A stretch of DNA of 61,979 nucleotides from an uncultured Gilliamella sp. (GCA_945271295.1 CALYPG010000013.1:1-61979), one strand, 5' to 3'. Counted from the first letter of the stretch, positions 27,378 through 38,322 are shown. Numbers and translations: made by a program. The notes: generated by a model not told the origin, from the sequence alone.

Positions 27378-27833
27378 CTAACTTTTTCCAATAAGTAACG
27401 AGAGTATTCCCGCAGCAATAAGCGGACCAACCGGAATACCTTTGAAAAAAGCCACACCAATTAATGTGCCAATAATTAAACCATTAACAATTGTTGGGTG
27501 AGCGCCAATTAATGATACCCCCCTAGTCCCCAGCCAAGAAACTAAAATCCCAACCAATATGGCTAGTAATGATTGCCAAGTTGTAAAGGATTTGAAGATA
27601 TCTTTAATATTTAACGAACCATCAGCGAGTGGCACCATCATCGCAGCAGTTAAAATCACAATACCAATTGTAAGACCGTATTGATTCAAAAACGGGAAAT
27701 ATGTTGCTAATGGGGTTAATTTGAATAATAACAGCAGCAATACCGCAAACGTTACTGTGTTATTGTGAGTCAAATAACACAGTGCCGCTAGTGCTAATAA
27801 TACAAAAAATGAAATGTCAAACTGAGCAAACAT
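27378..27833 (-). CDS. yeaL: UPF0756 (DUF441) membrane protein YeaL
   Basis: A 151-residue protein with four or five membrane segments. GLTIGIVILTAAMMVPLADG and FFKGIPVGPLIAAG are family hallmarks. Function unknown. It overlaps the purC stop by one base (TAATG), showing translational coupling with purC. Confidence 0.9.
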   Translation of the reverse strand: MFAQFDISFFVLLALAALCYLTHNNTVTFAVLLLLLFKLTPLATYFPFLNQYGLTIGIVILTAAMMVPLADGSLNIKDIFKSFTTWQSLLAILVGILVSWLGTRGVSLIGAHPTIVNGLIIGTLIGVAFFKGIPVGPLIAAGILSLLIGKS

Positions 27834-28543
27834 TATAATGGTACACCAATTCGCTTGGCGACTTCCTCGTATGCTTCGATCACTCCACCTAAACCTTGAC
27901 GGAAACGGTCTTTATCCATTTTTTTCAAGGTGTCTTGTTCCCACAAACGGCAACCATCTGGTGAAAATTCATCACCTAAAGTGATTTCACCTTTAAATAA
28001 GCCAAATTCAAGTTTGTAATCCACTAAAATCAAACCAGCTTTAGCAAACAAGTCAGTTAAAATAGTGTTGATGTTAAAGCTGAGTTCTTTCATTCTGGTA
28101 AGTTGTGCATCCGTTGCCCAGCCAAAAGCTTTACAGTGAGATTCGTTAACCATTGGGTCATGCAAGGCATCATTTTTAAGGAATAATTCAAAAGTAGGCG
28201 GATTTAGAATCTTACCTTCTTCCACACCCAAACGCTTAACCAATGATCCTGCCGCACGATTACGTACCACACACTCCACAGGAACCATATCGAGTTTTTT
28301 GACTAACACTTCGTTATTTGATAATAAGGACTCAATTTGAGTGGGAATGCCAGCATCACGTAATTTAGTCATAATAAAATAATTAAATTTATTATTTACC
28401 ATGCCTTTACGATCTAATTGCTCAATATGTAAGCCATCAAACGCTGAGGTATCATTACGAAATTCAAGTATTAATAAATCAGGATTTTCGGTGGAATAAA
28501 CGGTTTTTGCTTTACCCCGATAAAGTTCAGCTAACTTTTTCAT
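27833..28543 (-). CDS. purC: SAICAR synthetase PurC
   Basis: A 236-residue enzyme ligating aspartate to CAIR in purine synthesis. Canonical segments are [40 protein letters not shown] and [13 protein letters not shown]. Same length as E. coli PurC. It lies downstream of dapA-bamC as in E. coli, but a hairpin at 28579-28599 separates them. Confidence 0.96.
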   Translation of the reverse strand: MKKLAELYRGKAKTVYSTENPDLLILEFRNDTSAFDGLHIEQLDRKGMVNNKFNYFIMTKLRDAGIPTQIESLLSNNEVLVKKLDMVPVECVVRNRAAGSLVKRLGVEEGKILNPPTFELFLKNDALHDPMVNESHCKAFGWATDAQLTRMKELSFNINTILTDLFAKAGLILVDYKLEFGLFKGEITLGDEFSPDGCRLWEQDTLKKMDKDRFRQGLGGVIEAYEEVAKRIGVPL

Positions 28544-28578
28544 GTTTATAACCTTATGTCAAATTACTAATAAATAAT

Positions 28579-28599
28579 TAAGGAGCTAAACGCTCCTTA
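28579..28599 (-). terminator. Terminator between bamC and purC
   Basis: TAAGGAGC and GCTCCTTA form an 8-bp stem around TAAAC. On the minus strand it is followed by TAATTATTTATTAG. It probably ends the dapA-bamC transcript; it could also act in the purC leader. Confidence 0.6.
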
Positions 28600-28773
28600 G
28601 GTTCAAAACTCATTGTTGTTATTGTTTTACTATTGTTATTAATATGCCAATAGCAACATTAACAAACTTTGCGACCTGAAATTGGGTTAGATAAACTCAT
28701 TTCTTGCCTGTTGTAACTAAGAATTCGCTGAACTTTAGACTCAACAAAATTAGGTATTATTAAATCAAGCAAC

Positions 28774-29508
28774 CTAATTATCTTTTAAATCTTTGAGCAA
28801 TTCTGATGCGCTATTAGTTTCTTCTTGCTTTTCATTACCTTTCAATTCATTGGTAGGTATTCGTGCTGATGGTGGTGCTGCATCATCCATTATGGCATTA
28901 AACAAAGTAACAACATAACGTTGCACTTCTAATGGATTAGATGAAAGATCCTCTGCGCCACGAGTTAATGAGTTTAGAGCCACAGTAATAGTTTCAGCTC
29001 CACCTATAGTATGGCGTTGAATTACATAGGATGCTTGCACAGTTTGTTGTTCATCATCACTTAAAATAAAGGCATTAGCGGTGCGAATAGTATTATTGTC
29101 GCTACTACTAATTGGGATATTTTTTCGATTTAAAGTAGTTGTAATACTACTCCACACACCACTATTGGCTGGTGCATTTAACGTCGCAACACCATTACTA
29201 TAATTTGCATAAGCATCAACTATAGTTGGAATTGGTAATAATGGGGGACGAATATCGACTAATTTGCCAACAGCCCCTTTTGTTTCCACAGGATAAACAT
29301 AAAAATCAGCAGCTTCTGTTGGTATATTAATACCTTGTGGGATTACTAATGGTTTTAGGGATGGCGAATTTAAATAATCTTCATTACCGTCGATTTCTCG
29401 CTTATAATTCTGATCATTACCACACCCTACAAGAAAGAAAGAAGTAATAACTGTCATAATAACAGTTATTTTAAGGACAGCACATTTACATACAGTTTTA
29501 TTAAACAT
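28774..29508 (-). CDS. bamC: Outer-membrane assembly lipoprotein BamC, short form
   Basis: A lipoprotein of the BAM complex, which inserts outer-membrane proteins. The lipobox LVGC puts the anchor at Cys29. NYKREIDGNEDYLNSPSLKPLVIPQGI and GAVGKLVDIRPPLLPIP match the N-terminal BamD-binding segment of E. coli BamC, and one helix-grip domain follows (to about residue 210). At 244 residues it lacks the second, C-terminal helix-grip domain present in the 344-residue E. coli protein, ending instead in a charged tail. The reading frame shows no sign of damage. It follows dapA by 39 bases, as in E. coli. Confidence 0.88.
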   Translation of the reverse strand: MFNKTVCKCAVLKITVIMTVITSFFLVGCGNDQNYKREIDGNEDYLNSPSLKPLVIPQGINIPTEAADFYVYPVETKGAVGKLVDIRPPLLPIPTIVDAYANYSNGVATLNAPANSGVWSSITTTLNRKNIPISSSDNNTIRTANAFILSDDEQQTVQASYVIQRHTIGGAETITVALNSLTRGAEDLSSNPLEVQRYVVTLFNAIMDDAAPPSARIPTNELKGNEKQEETNSASELLKDLKDN

Positions 29509-29547
29509 AGATATCTGCTTATAAATTAATGGTTAGATAAAAATAAA

Positions 29548-30426
29548 TCACAGTAAATTAGCATCTTTTAATGCTTTTTCAACCGCAGGGATTGAAGCAT
29601 CAGTCAACGAAACCATTGGTAAACGGATAGTCGCAGTTGCCATTAAACCTATTCTAGTACAGGCCCATTTCACTGGCGTAGGATTCGGCTCAATAAATAA
29701 ATAATTATGTAAAGCCAATAAATTGTCATTAACGGCTCGAGCTTCTTGAATTTGATTATTAGCAGCAAGCTCACAAATTGTTGCAACTTGTTTAGCGGCA
29801 ACATTAGCAGTAACAGAAATGACACCATCACCACCTAAAATCATAAAATCTAAAAAAGTAGCGTCATCGCCACTTAATAATTTGAAATCACTACCTACTA
29901 ATTTACGAGTTTTATATACTCTGGATAAGTCACCTGTAGCATCCTTTAAAGCAACTATATTTTTAATTTTGGATAACCGTCCTACGGTTTCTGGTTTAAT
30001 ATCACTACTGGTACGACCGGGTACATTATAAAGGATTTGCGGTAATTGAGTACTTTCAGCTATAGCCTTAAAATGTTGATACATGCCTTCTTGAGTCGGT
30101 TTATTATAATATGGCGCAACGGTTAAACATCCAACAACACCAATATTTTCAACTCTGCGCGTTAATTCAATCGCTTCTTTAGTGGCATTAGCACCTGTTC
30201 CAGCAATGATATTTATACGCCCATCGGCATAATCGATGGTACGTTTAATGACATCGATATGCTCGTTATGATCAAGCGTTGCTGATTCACCGGTGGTGCC
30301 CACTGAAACAATACCTGAAGTGCCATTAGCAATATGATATTCGACCAATTTCTTTAAGCTTACATGATCCACTTTTCCTTTAGTATCCATGGGAGTAACG
30401 AGTGCGACCAGACTTCCTGTAAACAT
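29548..30426 (-). CDS. dapA: 4-hydroxy-tetrahydrodipicolinate synthase DapA
   Basis: A 292-residue aldolase-fold enzyme, first committed step of lysine/diaminopimelate synthesis. [19 protein letters not shown] and the Schiff-base Lys in ALKDATGD (about residue 161; Asp replaces the more usual Glu next to it) are visible. The ATG at 30426 has GAGGG about eight bases upstream and gives exactly the E. coli length. An earlier in-frame ATG adds five residues before this start. Confidence 0.96.
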   Translation of the reverse strand: MFTGSLVALVTPMDTKGKVDHVSLKKLVEYHIANGTSGIVSVGTTGESATLDHNEHIDVIKRTIDYADGRINIIAGTGANATKEAIELTRRVENIGVVGCLTVAPYYNKPTQEGMYQHFKAIAESTQLPQILYNVPGRTSSDIKPETVGRLSKIKNIVALKDATGDLSRVYKTRKLVGSDFKLLSGDDATFLDFMILGGDGVISVTANVAAKQVATICELAANNQIQEARAVNDNLLALHNYLFIEPNPTPVKWACTRIGLMATATIRLPMVSLTDASIPAVEKALKDANLL

Positions 30427-30523
30427 AAAATGCCCTCTCATATTATCTATTTATAAAACAATTCAAAAGAATAAAAAATCTGCTAACAAGTATGCGATAT
30501 TTCCTAAGTAAATTCAACTTTTG

Positions 30524-31282
30524 TTATGCAGGATTATCAATATCAATAAAAATAACATCTAACTTATACTGTGTTGCCAACCATTCACCTAGTTTTTTAA
30601 TACCATAACGTTCAGTAGCATGGTGACCTGCCGCATAAAAATTAATGCCATATTCACGAGCGATATGAATAGTTCGCTCTGACACTTCACCGGTAAAAAA
30701 AGCGTCAAAACCTTGCTCGGCTGCACTTTCAAGAAAATCCTGACCGCCACCACTACACCATGCAATACGCTTTATCACGGTAGGTGCATTATCACCACAA
30801 AATAACACTGGCCGTTCGCCATTATGTAATTGTTGCTCAAGTTGTTGTTTAAATTGCAACGCAGTAATTGGTTGTTTCAAGGTTCCTTTAAACAGTAGAT
30901 CAGTGTCATCCTCACGTTTATCGACCGTTATATTTAATAAGTTAGCAAGCTGCACATTATTACCTAATACCGGATGTCCATCCAAAGGTAGATGATAGCC
31001 TAATAAGTTAATATCATGCTGTAATAATGTCTTAATACGTTGATATTTTATTCCGGTGATTGTTTGTGGCTCATTTTTCCAGAAATAGCCATGATGAACA
31101 AGTATGGCATCGGCTTGCAATGCTACAGCTTGATCGAGTAAAAGCTGGCAAGCTGTAACACCGGTGACAATTTTTTTTATTTCACTACGACCTTGTATTT
31201 GTAGTCCATTAGGTGCATAGTCACGGTAACGTATTATTTGCAATTCATTATTAATGATCTGCTCAAGTTCGATATTTTGCAC
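30524..31282 (-). CDS. ybgI: NIF3-family metal-binding protein (YbgI)
   Basis: A 252-residue protein of the NIF3/GTP cyclohydrolase I type 2-like family with a di-metal centre. Metal-ligand motifs ILVHHGYFW and AGHHATERYG are present. DYAPNGLQI and LLGYHLPLDGHPVLGNN match E. coli YbgI. The start is GTG with GAGGA upstream. The cellular role is unsettled in the family. Confidence 0.92.
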   Translation of the reverse strand: MQNIELEQIINNELQIIRYRDYAPNGLQIQGRSEIKKIVTGVTACQLLLDQAVALQADAILVHHGYFWKNEPQTITGIKYQRIKTLLQHDINLLGYHLPLDGHPVLGNNVQLANLLNITVDKREDDTDLLFKGTLKQPITALQFKQQLEQQLHNGERPVLFCGDNAPTVIKRIAWCSGGGQDFLESAAEQGFDAFFTGEVSERTIHIAREYGINFYAAGHHATERYGIKKLGEWLATQYKLDVIFIDIDNPA

Positions 31283-31922
31283 AGTTCCTCCTGCTTATTT
31301 ATACTAAAACGTATGCTTAACCTGAAACATCTTTACAGAAAATTTTATCTTAAATTAATCCAATTTTTGTCACAATAAAGATTAATTTGTTAGCGTATAA
31401 TTATAGTCGTTTTTGCTATTATCTCATTTATATGGCCTATATTACAGCTTCAGATCGGTTTGGTATTGAGTGTTAACTTCTTAATTACCTTTGGTACAAC
31501 AATCTGATAAATAATCTATCTATTAGTGAACATACTTAGTGAATTTGTTGTTGAATAACTGGCTGAATTTACCACTGTTACAAACAAACTAACTTCACTT
31601 TTTTTTGACAATTAAATCCAGAGTAAAAACACAAATGGTAAAATTACCCAAGCAAGATTGAGATTTGCTGTAAAAATGATGAATCCAAAATGTAAGGTAA
31701 AAGATAATAATTATTCCCCCTCAACTGCCAATGTATAAACGCTGGGCGTAATTAATTTACCTATTGATTAGGTAGATTAAATTAAATAGCTTATTTGCAC
31801 CAATCAATTGATGAAAAATTCAAAATCACTATTTTATAATTCATGACTTAGATACCGATATTTATTTTGCTCGTTTTTTATGTTAAATTTGCCCGATTCT
31901 TTATCAATAGCGGGTTATTATT
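31283..31922. other. 640-base gene-free stretch with repeat copy C
   Basis: Apart from the dispersed repeat next to ybgI and the promoter of the downstream gene, no intact frame is present. On the minus strand around 31590-31710 a hydrophobic patch (HFGFIIFTANLNLAWVILPF) is followed by stops. It may be a trace of a lost membrane-protein gene; I cannot identify it. Confidence 0.4.
31301..31337 (-). repeat. Dispersed ~37-bp repeat, copy C
   Basis: Read on the minus strand it begins TGTAAAGATGTTTCAGG and ends CATACGTTTTAGTAT. It is the best-preserved form of the element, lying just upstream of ybgI. Confidence 0.65.
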
Positions 31923-32681
31923 GTGCCTATTTTTGGAGTTGGATTAAGTACTGCCATAGCGATCTTTTTTGCAGTTCATGCAATTCGATCACAGCAAGAT
32001 CGATACTGGTTGTATATTTTATTTATTTTTCCTTTTTTAGGTAGTTTGGTCTATTTATTCGCAATTTTTTTACCAGAAATGCGCTATACCCATACTGGTT
32101 ATCAAATTGAATCTAAATTACGCAAAGCGCTTGATCCTCAGCGTGAACTACGTGAAGCACAAAACCAATACGATCTATCCCCCACAGTTGATGCACAAAT
32201 CAACTTAGCCAAGGCATTGGTTGATAATAATCGCGCCAACGAAGCGTTAACTTATTACCGCCAGGCACTAACGGGTATTTATAAATCTGCACCAGATATA
32301 TTATTGCAATATGCTAATGCCCTTTATGAAGATAAGCAATTTAGCCAAGCCAAAGCTACGCTTGATTATCTCCGTGAAAAAAATCCAAATTACAACTCAG
32401 ATGAGGGGCATTTGCTTTATACTAAAATTCTGGTTTCGCTAAACGATAAAGAGCAAGCTAAAGAAGAGTTTGATGCTTTAATTAGCTATTACCCAAGTTT
32501 AGAAGCAATTTCGTATTACCTACAAACTTTAATTGCATGGAATCAAATTGATATTGCAAAACAAGTATCACAAACTATTGAACAACGTTTAAAACATATG
32601 CCAAAACATGCTAAACGTTTAAATGCCCAATGGATTAAAGAAATCGAGCAATCAAAACATAAATTAAATCAATTAGATTAA
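31923..32681 (+). CDS. Membrane-anchored TPR protein
   Basis: A 252-residue protein. Two hydrophobic segments (residues ~1-20 and ~27-50, with LYILFIFPFLGSLVYLFAIFLPE resembling the phospholipase-D-nuclease N-terminal membrane hairpin) anchor a soluble domain of four or five TPR-like repeats. These include AQINLAKALVDNNRANEALTYYRQAL and ILLQYANALYEDKQFSQAKATL. A scaffold role at the inner membrane is likely, with unknown partners. Start is GTG at 31923. It is not LapB, whose N-terminal anchor and rubredoxin-like tail differ. Confidence 0.75.
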   Translation: MPIFGVGLSTAIAIFFAVHAIRSQQDRYWLYILFIFPFLGSLVYLFAIFLPEMRYTHTGYQIESKLRKALDPQRELREAQNQYDLSPTVDAQINLAKALVDNNRANEALTYYRQALTGIYKSAPDILLQYANALYEDKQFSQAKATLDYLREKNPNYNSDEGHLLYTKILVSLNDKEQAKEEFDALISYYPSLEAISYYLQTLIAWNQIDIAKQVSQTIEQRLKHMPKHAKRLNAQWIKEIEQSKHKLNQLD

Positions 32682-32806
32682 TTAAGCAAAATTGATTTAT
32701 GTGATGCTAAATTCTTGTGTGTTTGGGTTTAATCAAGGTAAAACTAGGCGAACCGTTGAAAAACTGGCATAATGAGCCTCATTTTTGCCAGATAAGATGA
32801 GTTATT

Positions 32807-33439
32807 GTGACCAACGCTAAATTATGTGACCGTTTCCGCGGTTTTTTTCCGGTTGTAATTGATATTGAAACCTCAGGTTTTGATCCTAAACTCAATGCCA
32901 TTTTAGAAATCGCCGCCATTACCTTAAAAATGGACGATAATGGTTGGCTAGAACTAGATGAAACTTTACAATTTCATGTTCAGCCGTTTGCTAATGCAAT
33001 TTTAGAGCCAACAGCTTTAGCCTTTAATGGCATCGACCCAGCAAATCCCTTACGAAGCGCAGTTGATGAAAAATTTGCATTAGAGGAAATATTTAAAATG
33101 GTGCGAACCGGAATTAAAACTAATGATTGTAATCGTGCTGTTATTGTCGCGCATAACGCCCATTTTGATCACAGCTTTTTAATGACCGCCGCCGAGCGTG
33201 CGAGCATTAAGCGCAATCCCTTTCACCCTTTTGCTACCTTTGATACTGCTTCACTTAGTGGCTTAGTTTTTGGACAAACCGTATTGGCAAAAGCCTGCGA
33301 AACAGCGCAAATTCCGTTTGATCACAAACAAGCCCATTCTGCCTTGTATGATACGGAAAAAACAGCCATTTTATTTTGTGAAATGGTTAATCGTTTTAAA
33401 CGCTTAGGTGGCTGGCCATTGGCAAATGTCAGTCAGTAA
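32807..33439 (+). CDS. rnt: Ribonuclease T
   Basis: A 210-residue DEDDh 3'-5' exonuclease that matures tRNA and other stable RNA 3' ends. Catalytic motifs are [23 protein letters not shown] and [19 protein letters not shown] at the start and the overall length match E. coli RNase T. The start is GTG. It is convergent with grxD. Confidence 0.95.
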   Translation: MTNAKLCDRFRGFFPVVIDIETSGFDPKLNAILEIAAITLKMDDNGWLELDETLQFHVQPFANAILEPTALAFNGIDPANPLRSAVDEKFALEEIFKMVRTGIKTNDCNRAVIVAHNAHFDHSFLMTAAERASIKRNPFHPFATFDTASLSGLVFGQTVLAKACETAQIPFDHKQAHSALYDTEKTAILFCEMVNRFKRLGGWPLANVSQ

Positions 33440-33476
33440 TGAATAATTAGTGGTAAGACTTAAGCTTTTAAGCATA

Positions 33477-33505
33477 GTAAGAGAGTGATTAACTCACTCT
33501 CTTAC
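33477..33505. terminator. Bidirectional hairpin between rnt and grxD
   Basis: A perfect 12-bp stem (GTAAGAGAGTGA with TCACTCTCTTAC) and a 5-nt loop lie between two convergent genes. No strong T-run on either side. Confidence 0.6.
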
Positions 33506-33525
33506 ATCAAGAAATTATATTAGAT

Positions 33526-33864
33526 TTAGGCTTTATGCTTAGCGGCTGTTTGTTTTATTAACGTTTGTAGTTCACCTGCTTGAAACATCTCTAACATAAT
33601 ATCACAACCACCAATCAACTCGCCTTCAACCCATAATTGCGGAAAAGTTGGCCAATTAGCAAATTTGGGTAATTCTGCCCGAATATCAGGATTTTGTAAA
33701 ATATCAACATAAGCAAAAGGCTCACCACACTGTGACAAAACCTGCACAGCTTGTGCTGAAAAGCCACAACTTGGCAATTTTGGCGAACCTTTCATATATA
33801 AAATAATTGGATTTTCAGCTATTTGTTGTTTAATTTTATCAAGAGTGGTCATTTCAGTAGTCAT
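33526..33864 (-). CDS. grxD: Monothiol glutaredoxin GrxD
   Basis: A 112-residue CGFS-type glutaredoxin that carries and transfers [2Fe-2S] clusters with glutathione. KGSPKLPSCGFSAQAVQ holds the active Cys. WPTFPQLWVEGELIGGCD is the glutathione-binding part. The ATG at 33864 is chosen for AAGGA nine bases upstream and the E. coli-like length; an upstream extension is unrelated. Confidence 0.95.
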   Translation of the reverse strand: MTTEMTTLDKIKQQIAENPIILYMKGSPKLPSCGFSAQAVQVLSQCGEPFAYVDILQNPDIRAELPKFANWPTFPQLWVEGELIGGCDIMLEMFQAGELQTLIKQTAAKHKA

Positions 33865-34119
33865 ACACTTTATTCCTTTGTAATTTATCACAAGATTAGA
33901 GGTTATTTTATCGTAAAATCGATAGGTAACCTAACGTAAGACGGTTTTATTTAATATATTAATACTATTGGAGAGATCAAGTTATAACTTTATATAAAAT
34001 CAACATTACTCTGCAATTAAAAAATGTTGCTAACATTTATTCTGGTTTAGTTTTTTGTTAACAATTAAGCTATAATGACCTGAATCTAACAATTAAAATA
34101 AGACATTATCTGAAAGATC

Positions 34120-36264
34120 GTGCACGCTTTTATCTTAACTTTACGTAAAGTTTTTTATAGCAGTAATCTACTTTTCAGCATCCGTATATTAATCAGCTTA
34201 ACAGGTTCAACTTTGGTGCCTTGGTATTTGGGTTATGTTTCATTAGTGATCCCGTTAACATTAGGTGTGGTTGCTGCAGGATTAAGCGAGATTGATACTC
34301 GTTTATTAAGTCGCTGTATTAATATCGTACTTACCCTAACTTGTTTTGCTATTGCTACCTTTTCAGTGGAATTATTATTTGATTATCCTGCTTTTTTTAT
34401 TATAGGATTAGTCGGTTCTACCTTTATTTTTATAATGCTTGGCGCGCTTGGGCAACGTTACAGTGTAATTGCTTTTGGTTCGTTATTAATTGCTGCTTAT
34501 ACCATGCTAGGGCATAATTTATATACGGATAATTATACTTTACCTGTTTTTTTATTAGTGGGGGCGCTTTGGTATAATTTAGTGTCATTAATTGAGTCAA
34601 TTGTTCAACCCATTCGCACTACTCAACAAACGTTATCCAACTGTTTTATAAAATTAGCTCAATATTTGGATGCCAAAGCTGCGATGTTCGATCCAGATGA
34701 GTCAGATGGTTTTAGCAAGCAAACACTACAAATTACTGATAGTAATAATCAATTAATCACTGCTTTTAATCAAACTAAGCGATCGTTATTTAATCGTTTA
34801 AAAAGCTATCGCGGCCAAACCTATATTAAAAAGATGTTAAGTTACTATTTTGTGGCACAAGATATTCATGAACGAGCAAGTTCTGCACATGGTGATTATC
34901 AAGCATTAAGTCAGCATTTTAAACATAGTGATATTTTGTTTCGCTTTGCTCGAATTTTGAATTTACAAGCAAAAGCATGTGCTAAATTAGCCTTATCCAT
35001 TAAGTTAAATCAAACTTACCAGCATGATCCGTTATTTTCACGCTATTTTAGTTATTTAGAAGAAGCGATAAATCAGTATCAAAGTACCGATAAGGCGACA
35101 GTGTTATTGATAAAATCATTGCAAAATCTCCATCAAAATCTTCTAGCTATCGATTTGTTGCTAGCTAATATTGATACAGAACAACACTTGTCACAACAAC
35201 AAGAAAATAACCAGTTAATTGATGAAGAGTTAACCGGCATTTATGATCTTTTCATTAAAATCAAATGGAATTTAACAATTAAATCAGCTTTATTTCGCCA
35301 TGCTATTCGCATGAGTATCGTATTGTCTGTGGGATATATGATTATCGATTTTTCGTCACTTGCCCATGGTTATTGGATTATTTTAACCAGCTTATTTGTT
35401 TGCCAACCCAATTATGTCACCACTAAATATCGCTTAACTTTACGAGTACTGGGCACTATATTAGGAATTATGGTCGGAATACCGCTGACTTATTTATTCC
35501 CAACTATTGAAGCACAGCTAATTTTAATTACTTTAAGTGGCTGGTTATTTTTTCTATTTAAAAATTCACAATATGCTTATGCCACAGCATTTATTACTCT
35601 ATTAGTATTTTTTAGCTTTAGTTTAATTGGTGAAAGTAGCATTGCTGTGGCTATTTCACGCATTATCGCCACTTTAATTGGTTGTTTTATTGCTTGGTTG
35701 GCGGTGAGTTTTATCTGGCCTGACTGGAAGTTTAGAAATTTAGCTAAATTAGTTGATCGCATTTGCCATGATAATAGTCATTATTTAGCCTTAATTGGTC
35801 ATCAGTACTTATCAGGAAAATCTAACGATCCTCAATATCGAGTAGCAAGACGAGCTACGCATGATAGTAATGCCGATTTATCTTCACTAATTAGTTTGAT
35901 GACCAAAGAACCACATATAAATCCTGACTTGATTAATCAAGGATTTCGGTTGTTAACCCTGAATCATACTCTTATTAGTTACTTATCCACCTTAGGGGCG
36001 CATCGTGACAAGATTATCACTAATCAAACAATTGAGTTATTTGATGATCTTTCGGTATATATTATCAATATATTAAATGATAAAAAAATCACTGCGGATT
36101 TTCAATCCATTAAAAAATCAGTAACCGATTATATCGAAACACTACCTACCAATGATGCACAAGCTAATAATGATCTATTAGTTATGCAACAATTAGCTTT
36201 AATTTTGGAAATTTTACCCGAGTTGGTTTCGCTTGCTAGTGAACTGGATAATAAAACAGCCTAA
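34120..36264 (+). CDS. yccS: FUSC-family inner-membrane protein YccS
   Basis: A 714-residue protein with two sets of about six membrane helices, each followed by a cytoplasmic domain. VPWYLGYVSLVIPLTLGVVAAGL, GALGQRYSVIAFG, YYFVAQDIHERASSAHGDYQ and GYWIILTSLFVCQPNYVTT track E. coli YccS along its whole length. The family resembles aromatic-acid and fusaric-acid exporters, but the YccS substrate is unknown. The start is GTG at 34120. Confidence 0.92.
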   Translation: MHAFILTLRKVFYSSNLLFSIRILISLTGSTLVPWYLGYVSLVIPLTLGVVAAGLSEIDTRLLSRCINIVLTLTCFAIATFSVELLFDYPAFFIIGLVGSTFIFIMLGALGQRYSVIAFGSLLIAAYTMLGHNLYTDNYTLPVFLLVGALWYNLVSLIESIVQPIRTTQQTLSNCFIKLAQYLDAKAAMFDPDESDGFSKQTLQITDSNNQLITAFNQTKRSLFNRLKSYRGQTYIKKMLSYYFVAQDIHERASSAHGDYQALSQHFKHSDILFRFARILNLQAKACAKLALSIKLNQTYQHDPLFSRYFSYLEEAINQYQSTDKATVLLIKSLQNLHQNLLAIDLLLANIDTEQHLSQQQENNQLIDEELTGIYDLFIKIKWNLTIKSALFRHAIRMSIVLSVGYMIIDFSSLAHGYWIILTSLFVCQPNYVTTKYRLTLRVLGTILGIMVGIPLTYLFPTIEAQLILITLSGWLFFLFKNSQYAYATAFITLLVFFSFSLIGESSIAVAISRIIATLIGCFIAWLAVSFIWPDWKFRNLAKLVDRICHDNSHYLALIGHQYLSGKSNDPQYRVARRATHDSNADLSSLISLMTKEPHINPDLINQGFRLLTLNHTLISYLSTLGAHRDKIITNQTIELFDDLSVYIINILNDKKITADFQSIKKSVTDYIETLPTNDAQANNDLLVMQQLALILEILPELVSLASELDNKTA

Positions 36265-36294
36265 ATTAAAATGAAAAATATATTATTTCGTTAT

Positions 36295-37140
36295 TCATTT
36301 GTTCATCTGTTGTTTTAACCATGCAATTTCTTGCGCCCAAATATCTGGATTGATGGTTTCAAGTATCATTGGGATTTCATCGATTCTCGGATCACGCATA
36401 ATATATTTAAAGGCGATTTCACCAATATTACCTTTCCCTAGACTATCATGACGATCGACATGGCTAGCTAACTCGCTTTTAGCATCATTTAAATGCATAC
36501 CGCGTAAATATTTAAAACCAACTATTTTGTCAAACTGATCAAAAGTTTGCTGACAAGCCTTTTCAGTACGTAAATCATAACCAGCAGCAAAGGCATGGCA
36601 AGTATCAATGCAAACACCAACGCGACTTTTATCTTCAACTTGGTCAATAATCGTGGCTAAATGTTCAAATTGATAACCTAAATTAGAACCCTGCCCGGCA
36701 GTATTTTCTATTACGGCTACCACATTTTTCGTTTTATCTAAAGTAATATTAATTGATTCAGCAATGCGGGTTAAACACGCATCTACCGTTATTTGTTGTA
36801 AGTGGCTACCGGGATGAAAATTGAGTAAGGTTAGTCCTAGCTGTTCACAGCGTTGCATTTCGTCTAAAAACGCCGTACGTGATTTATTCAGTAGTTCACT
36901 ATCAGGATGACCTAAATTAATTAGATAGCTGTCATGCGGTAAGATCTGCTTGCTAGTAAAGCCATATTTTTCACAACGTTTATGAAAACTGTCAATAATT
37001 GCTGGTTCAAGCGATTTAGCATGCCATTGTCGTTGATTTTTGGTAAATAAAGCAAAGGCTGTTGCACCAATTTGATAAGCGTTAATCGGCGCATTATCAA
37101 CTCCACCAGCAGCACTCACATGTGCACCAATGTATTTCAT
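36295..37140 (-). CDS. nfo: Endonuclease IV (AP endonuclease)
   Basis: A 281-residue zinc-dependent DNA repair enzyme cleaving at abasic sites. [54 protein letters not shown] and [20 protein letters not shown] carry the three-metal ligands. Length matches E. coli Nfo. It is convergent with yccS across 30 bases. Confidence 0.96.
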   Translation of the reverse strand: MKYIGAHVSAAGGVDNAPINAYQIGATAFALFTKNQRQWHAKSLEPAIIDSFHKRCEKYGFTSKQILPHDSYLINLGHPDSELLNKSRTAFLDEMQRCEQLGLTLLNFHPGSHLQQITVDACLTRIAESINITLDKTKNVVAVIENTAGQGSNLGYQFEHLATIIDQVEDKSRVGVCIDTCHAFAAGYDLRTEKACQQTFDQFDKIVGFKYLRGMHLNDAKSELASHVDRHDSLGKGNIGEIAFKYIMRDPRIDEIPMILETINPDIWAQEIAWLKQQMNK

Positions 37141-37161
37141 TTATTTTGGCTCCCGTTAATA

Positions 37162-38166
37162 TTAATTTGAACCACTATTACGTTGTAGCTGGTCACGTAA
37201 ATTAGGTGGTACCCCTTTAATGACTAATGAGTCAGTTTGTGGATCCCATTTGACACGTTCGCCTAATAGATCGGAATCAAAACTTAAGGTTAATCCACCC
37301 CCACTACCAGAGAATTTTTTCAGCTGCCGCAAGGCACTTCGATCAATAGGAAAGGTTTCTTCCAGGTCATAATCATTATTTTTTACAAAATCAATGAAAT
37401 TATTATCCGTACTAGATGGCAGTTCGTTAGCGAGATTTCTTAATTCGATCTCTTCACCTGCTTGCAGTTGTGTTTGACAATAATTATAGACATTGTCACG
37501 CGCCATAGTTTTATCTTGTTTATCAAATTGCATTTGTTGGCAATATTCATCAACTGCTTTAACCAGTGTTTTATTTTGCACTTTTGCATCTAAACCTTCA
37601 CTAGCACCTAAATAGTCCATGAAAAAGTCAGATACTTTTCGCCCGACTCGACCTTTTAAAAAGGTTAAATAACGTTTTGAATTGGCATCAGTTTCCCATT
37701 CGGTGATATCAATCCGCGCAATGATATCAGCATGATCAATATCTAAATATTGAGTTTCATTGATATCAAGTTGATCATTTACCAACATACTTAAACAGCT
37801 ATTTAAAACAGCTATAATTAAATATTCAACGGCTAAGTAACGGTAATGGCAAAATATAACTGTTCCACCTTCAGCAAAGGGATATTTTGCCAACTCATTG
37901 CGCAATTGTTTAGTTGATTCTTGACTAAAATGCAAAAAATCTTGGTTCCCCAAACGCAGTTCTTTAAGAGATTGTTCAAACAAACTTTCACTATTAAATA
38001 GCCCATAAGCCTTGCTTTTATTGTTATAGACGCGATTAATATCTTCAATTAAGTTAACCACTGCTTGTTGATTGCCTAGTATTGAATCCCGGAGTTGTAG
38101 TTCAATTTCAGTGTCGCTTTTTCTAATTAATTTATGTAAAATAACCTCTTGTATTTGTACGCTCAT
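37162..38166 (-). CDS. yejK: Nucleoid-associated protein YejK (NdpA)
   Basis: A 334-residue nucleoid protein. [61 protein letters not shown] and the C-terminal [13 protein letters not shown] match E. coli YejK. It lies 21 bases upstream of nfo on the same strand, so the two are likely co-transcribed. Confidence 0.95.
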   Translation of the reverse strand: MSVQIQEVILHKLIRKSDTEIELQLRDSILGNQQAVVNLIEDINRVYNNKSKAYGLFNSESLFEQSLKELRLGNQDFLHFSQESTKQLRNELAKYPFAEGGTVIFCHYRYLAVEYLIIAVLNSCLSMLVNDQLDINETQYLDIDHADIIARIDITEWETDANSKRYLTFLKGRVGRKVSDFFMDYLGASEGLDAKVQNKTLVKAVDEYCQQMQFDKQDKTMARDNVYNYCQTQLQAGEEIELRNLANELPSSTDNNFIDFVKNNDYDLEETFPIDRSALRQLKKFSGSGGGLTLSFDSDLLGERVKWDPQTDSLVIKGVPPNLRDQLQRNSGSN

Positions 38167-38285
38167 TAGGCATTCCTGTTTGAATCACAATAATAAATTG
38201 TAAGCTATTTTATCAAAGTACCGAAAAAGTGCTATCGACAATTCATAAGTCTGTTAAACTAACAAACAATAAACAGTCAATATTC

Positions 38286-38322
38286 ATACTCAAACGTATG
38301 CCTAACCTGAAACATTTTTACA
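38286..38322 (-). repeat. Dispersed ~37-bp repeat, copy D
   Basis: On the minus strand it begins TGTAAAAATGTTTCAGG and ends CATACGTTTGAGTAT. It ends 25 bases before the start of the MATE gene, within its probable promoter region. Confidence 0.62.

Noticed and set aside
31923-32681. Identification of the TPR membrane protein as LapB (YciM)
   Set aside because: The N-terminal membrane part is a two-helix hairpin and the C-terminal rubredoxin-like metal site of LapB is absent.
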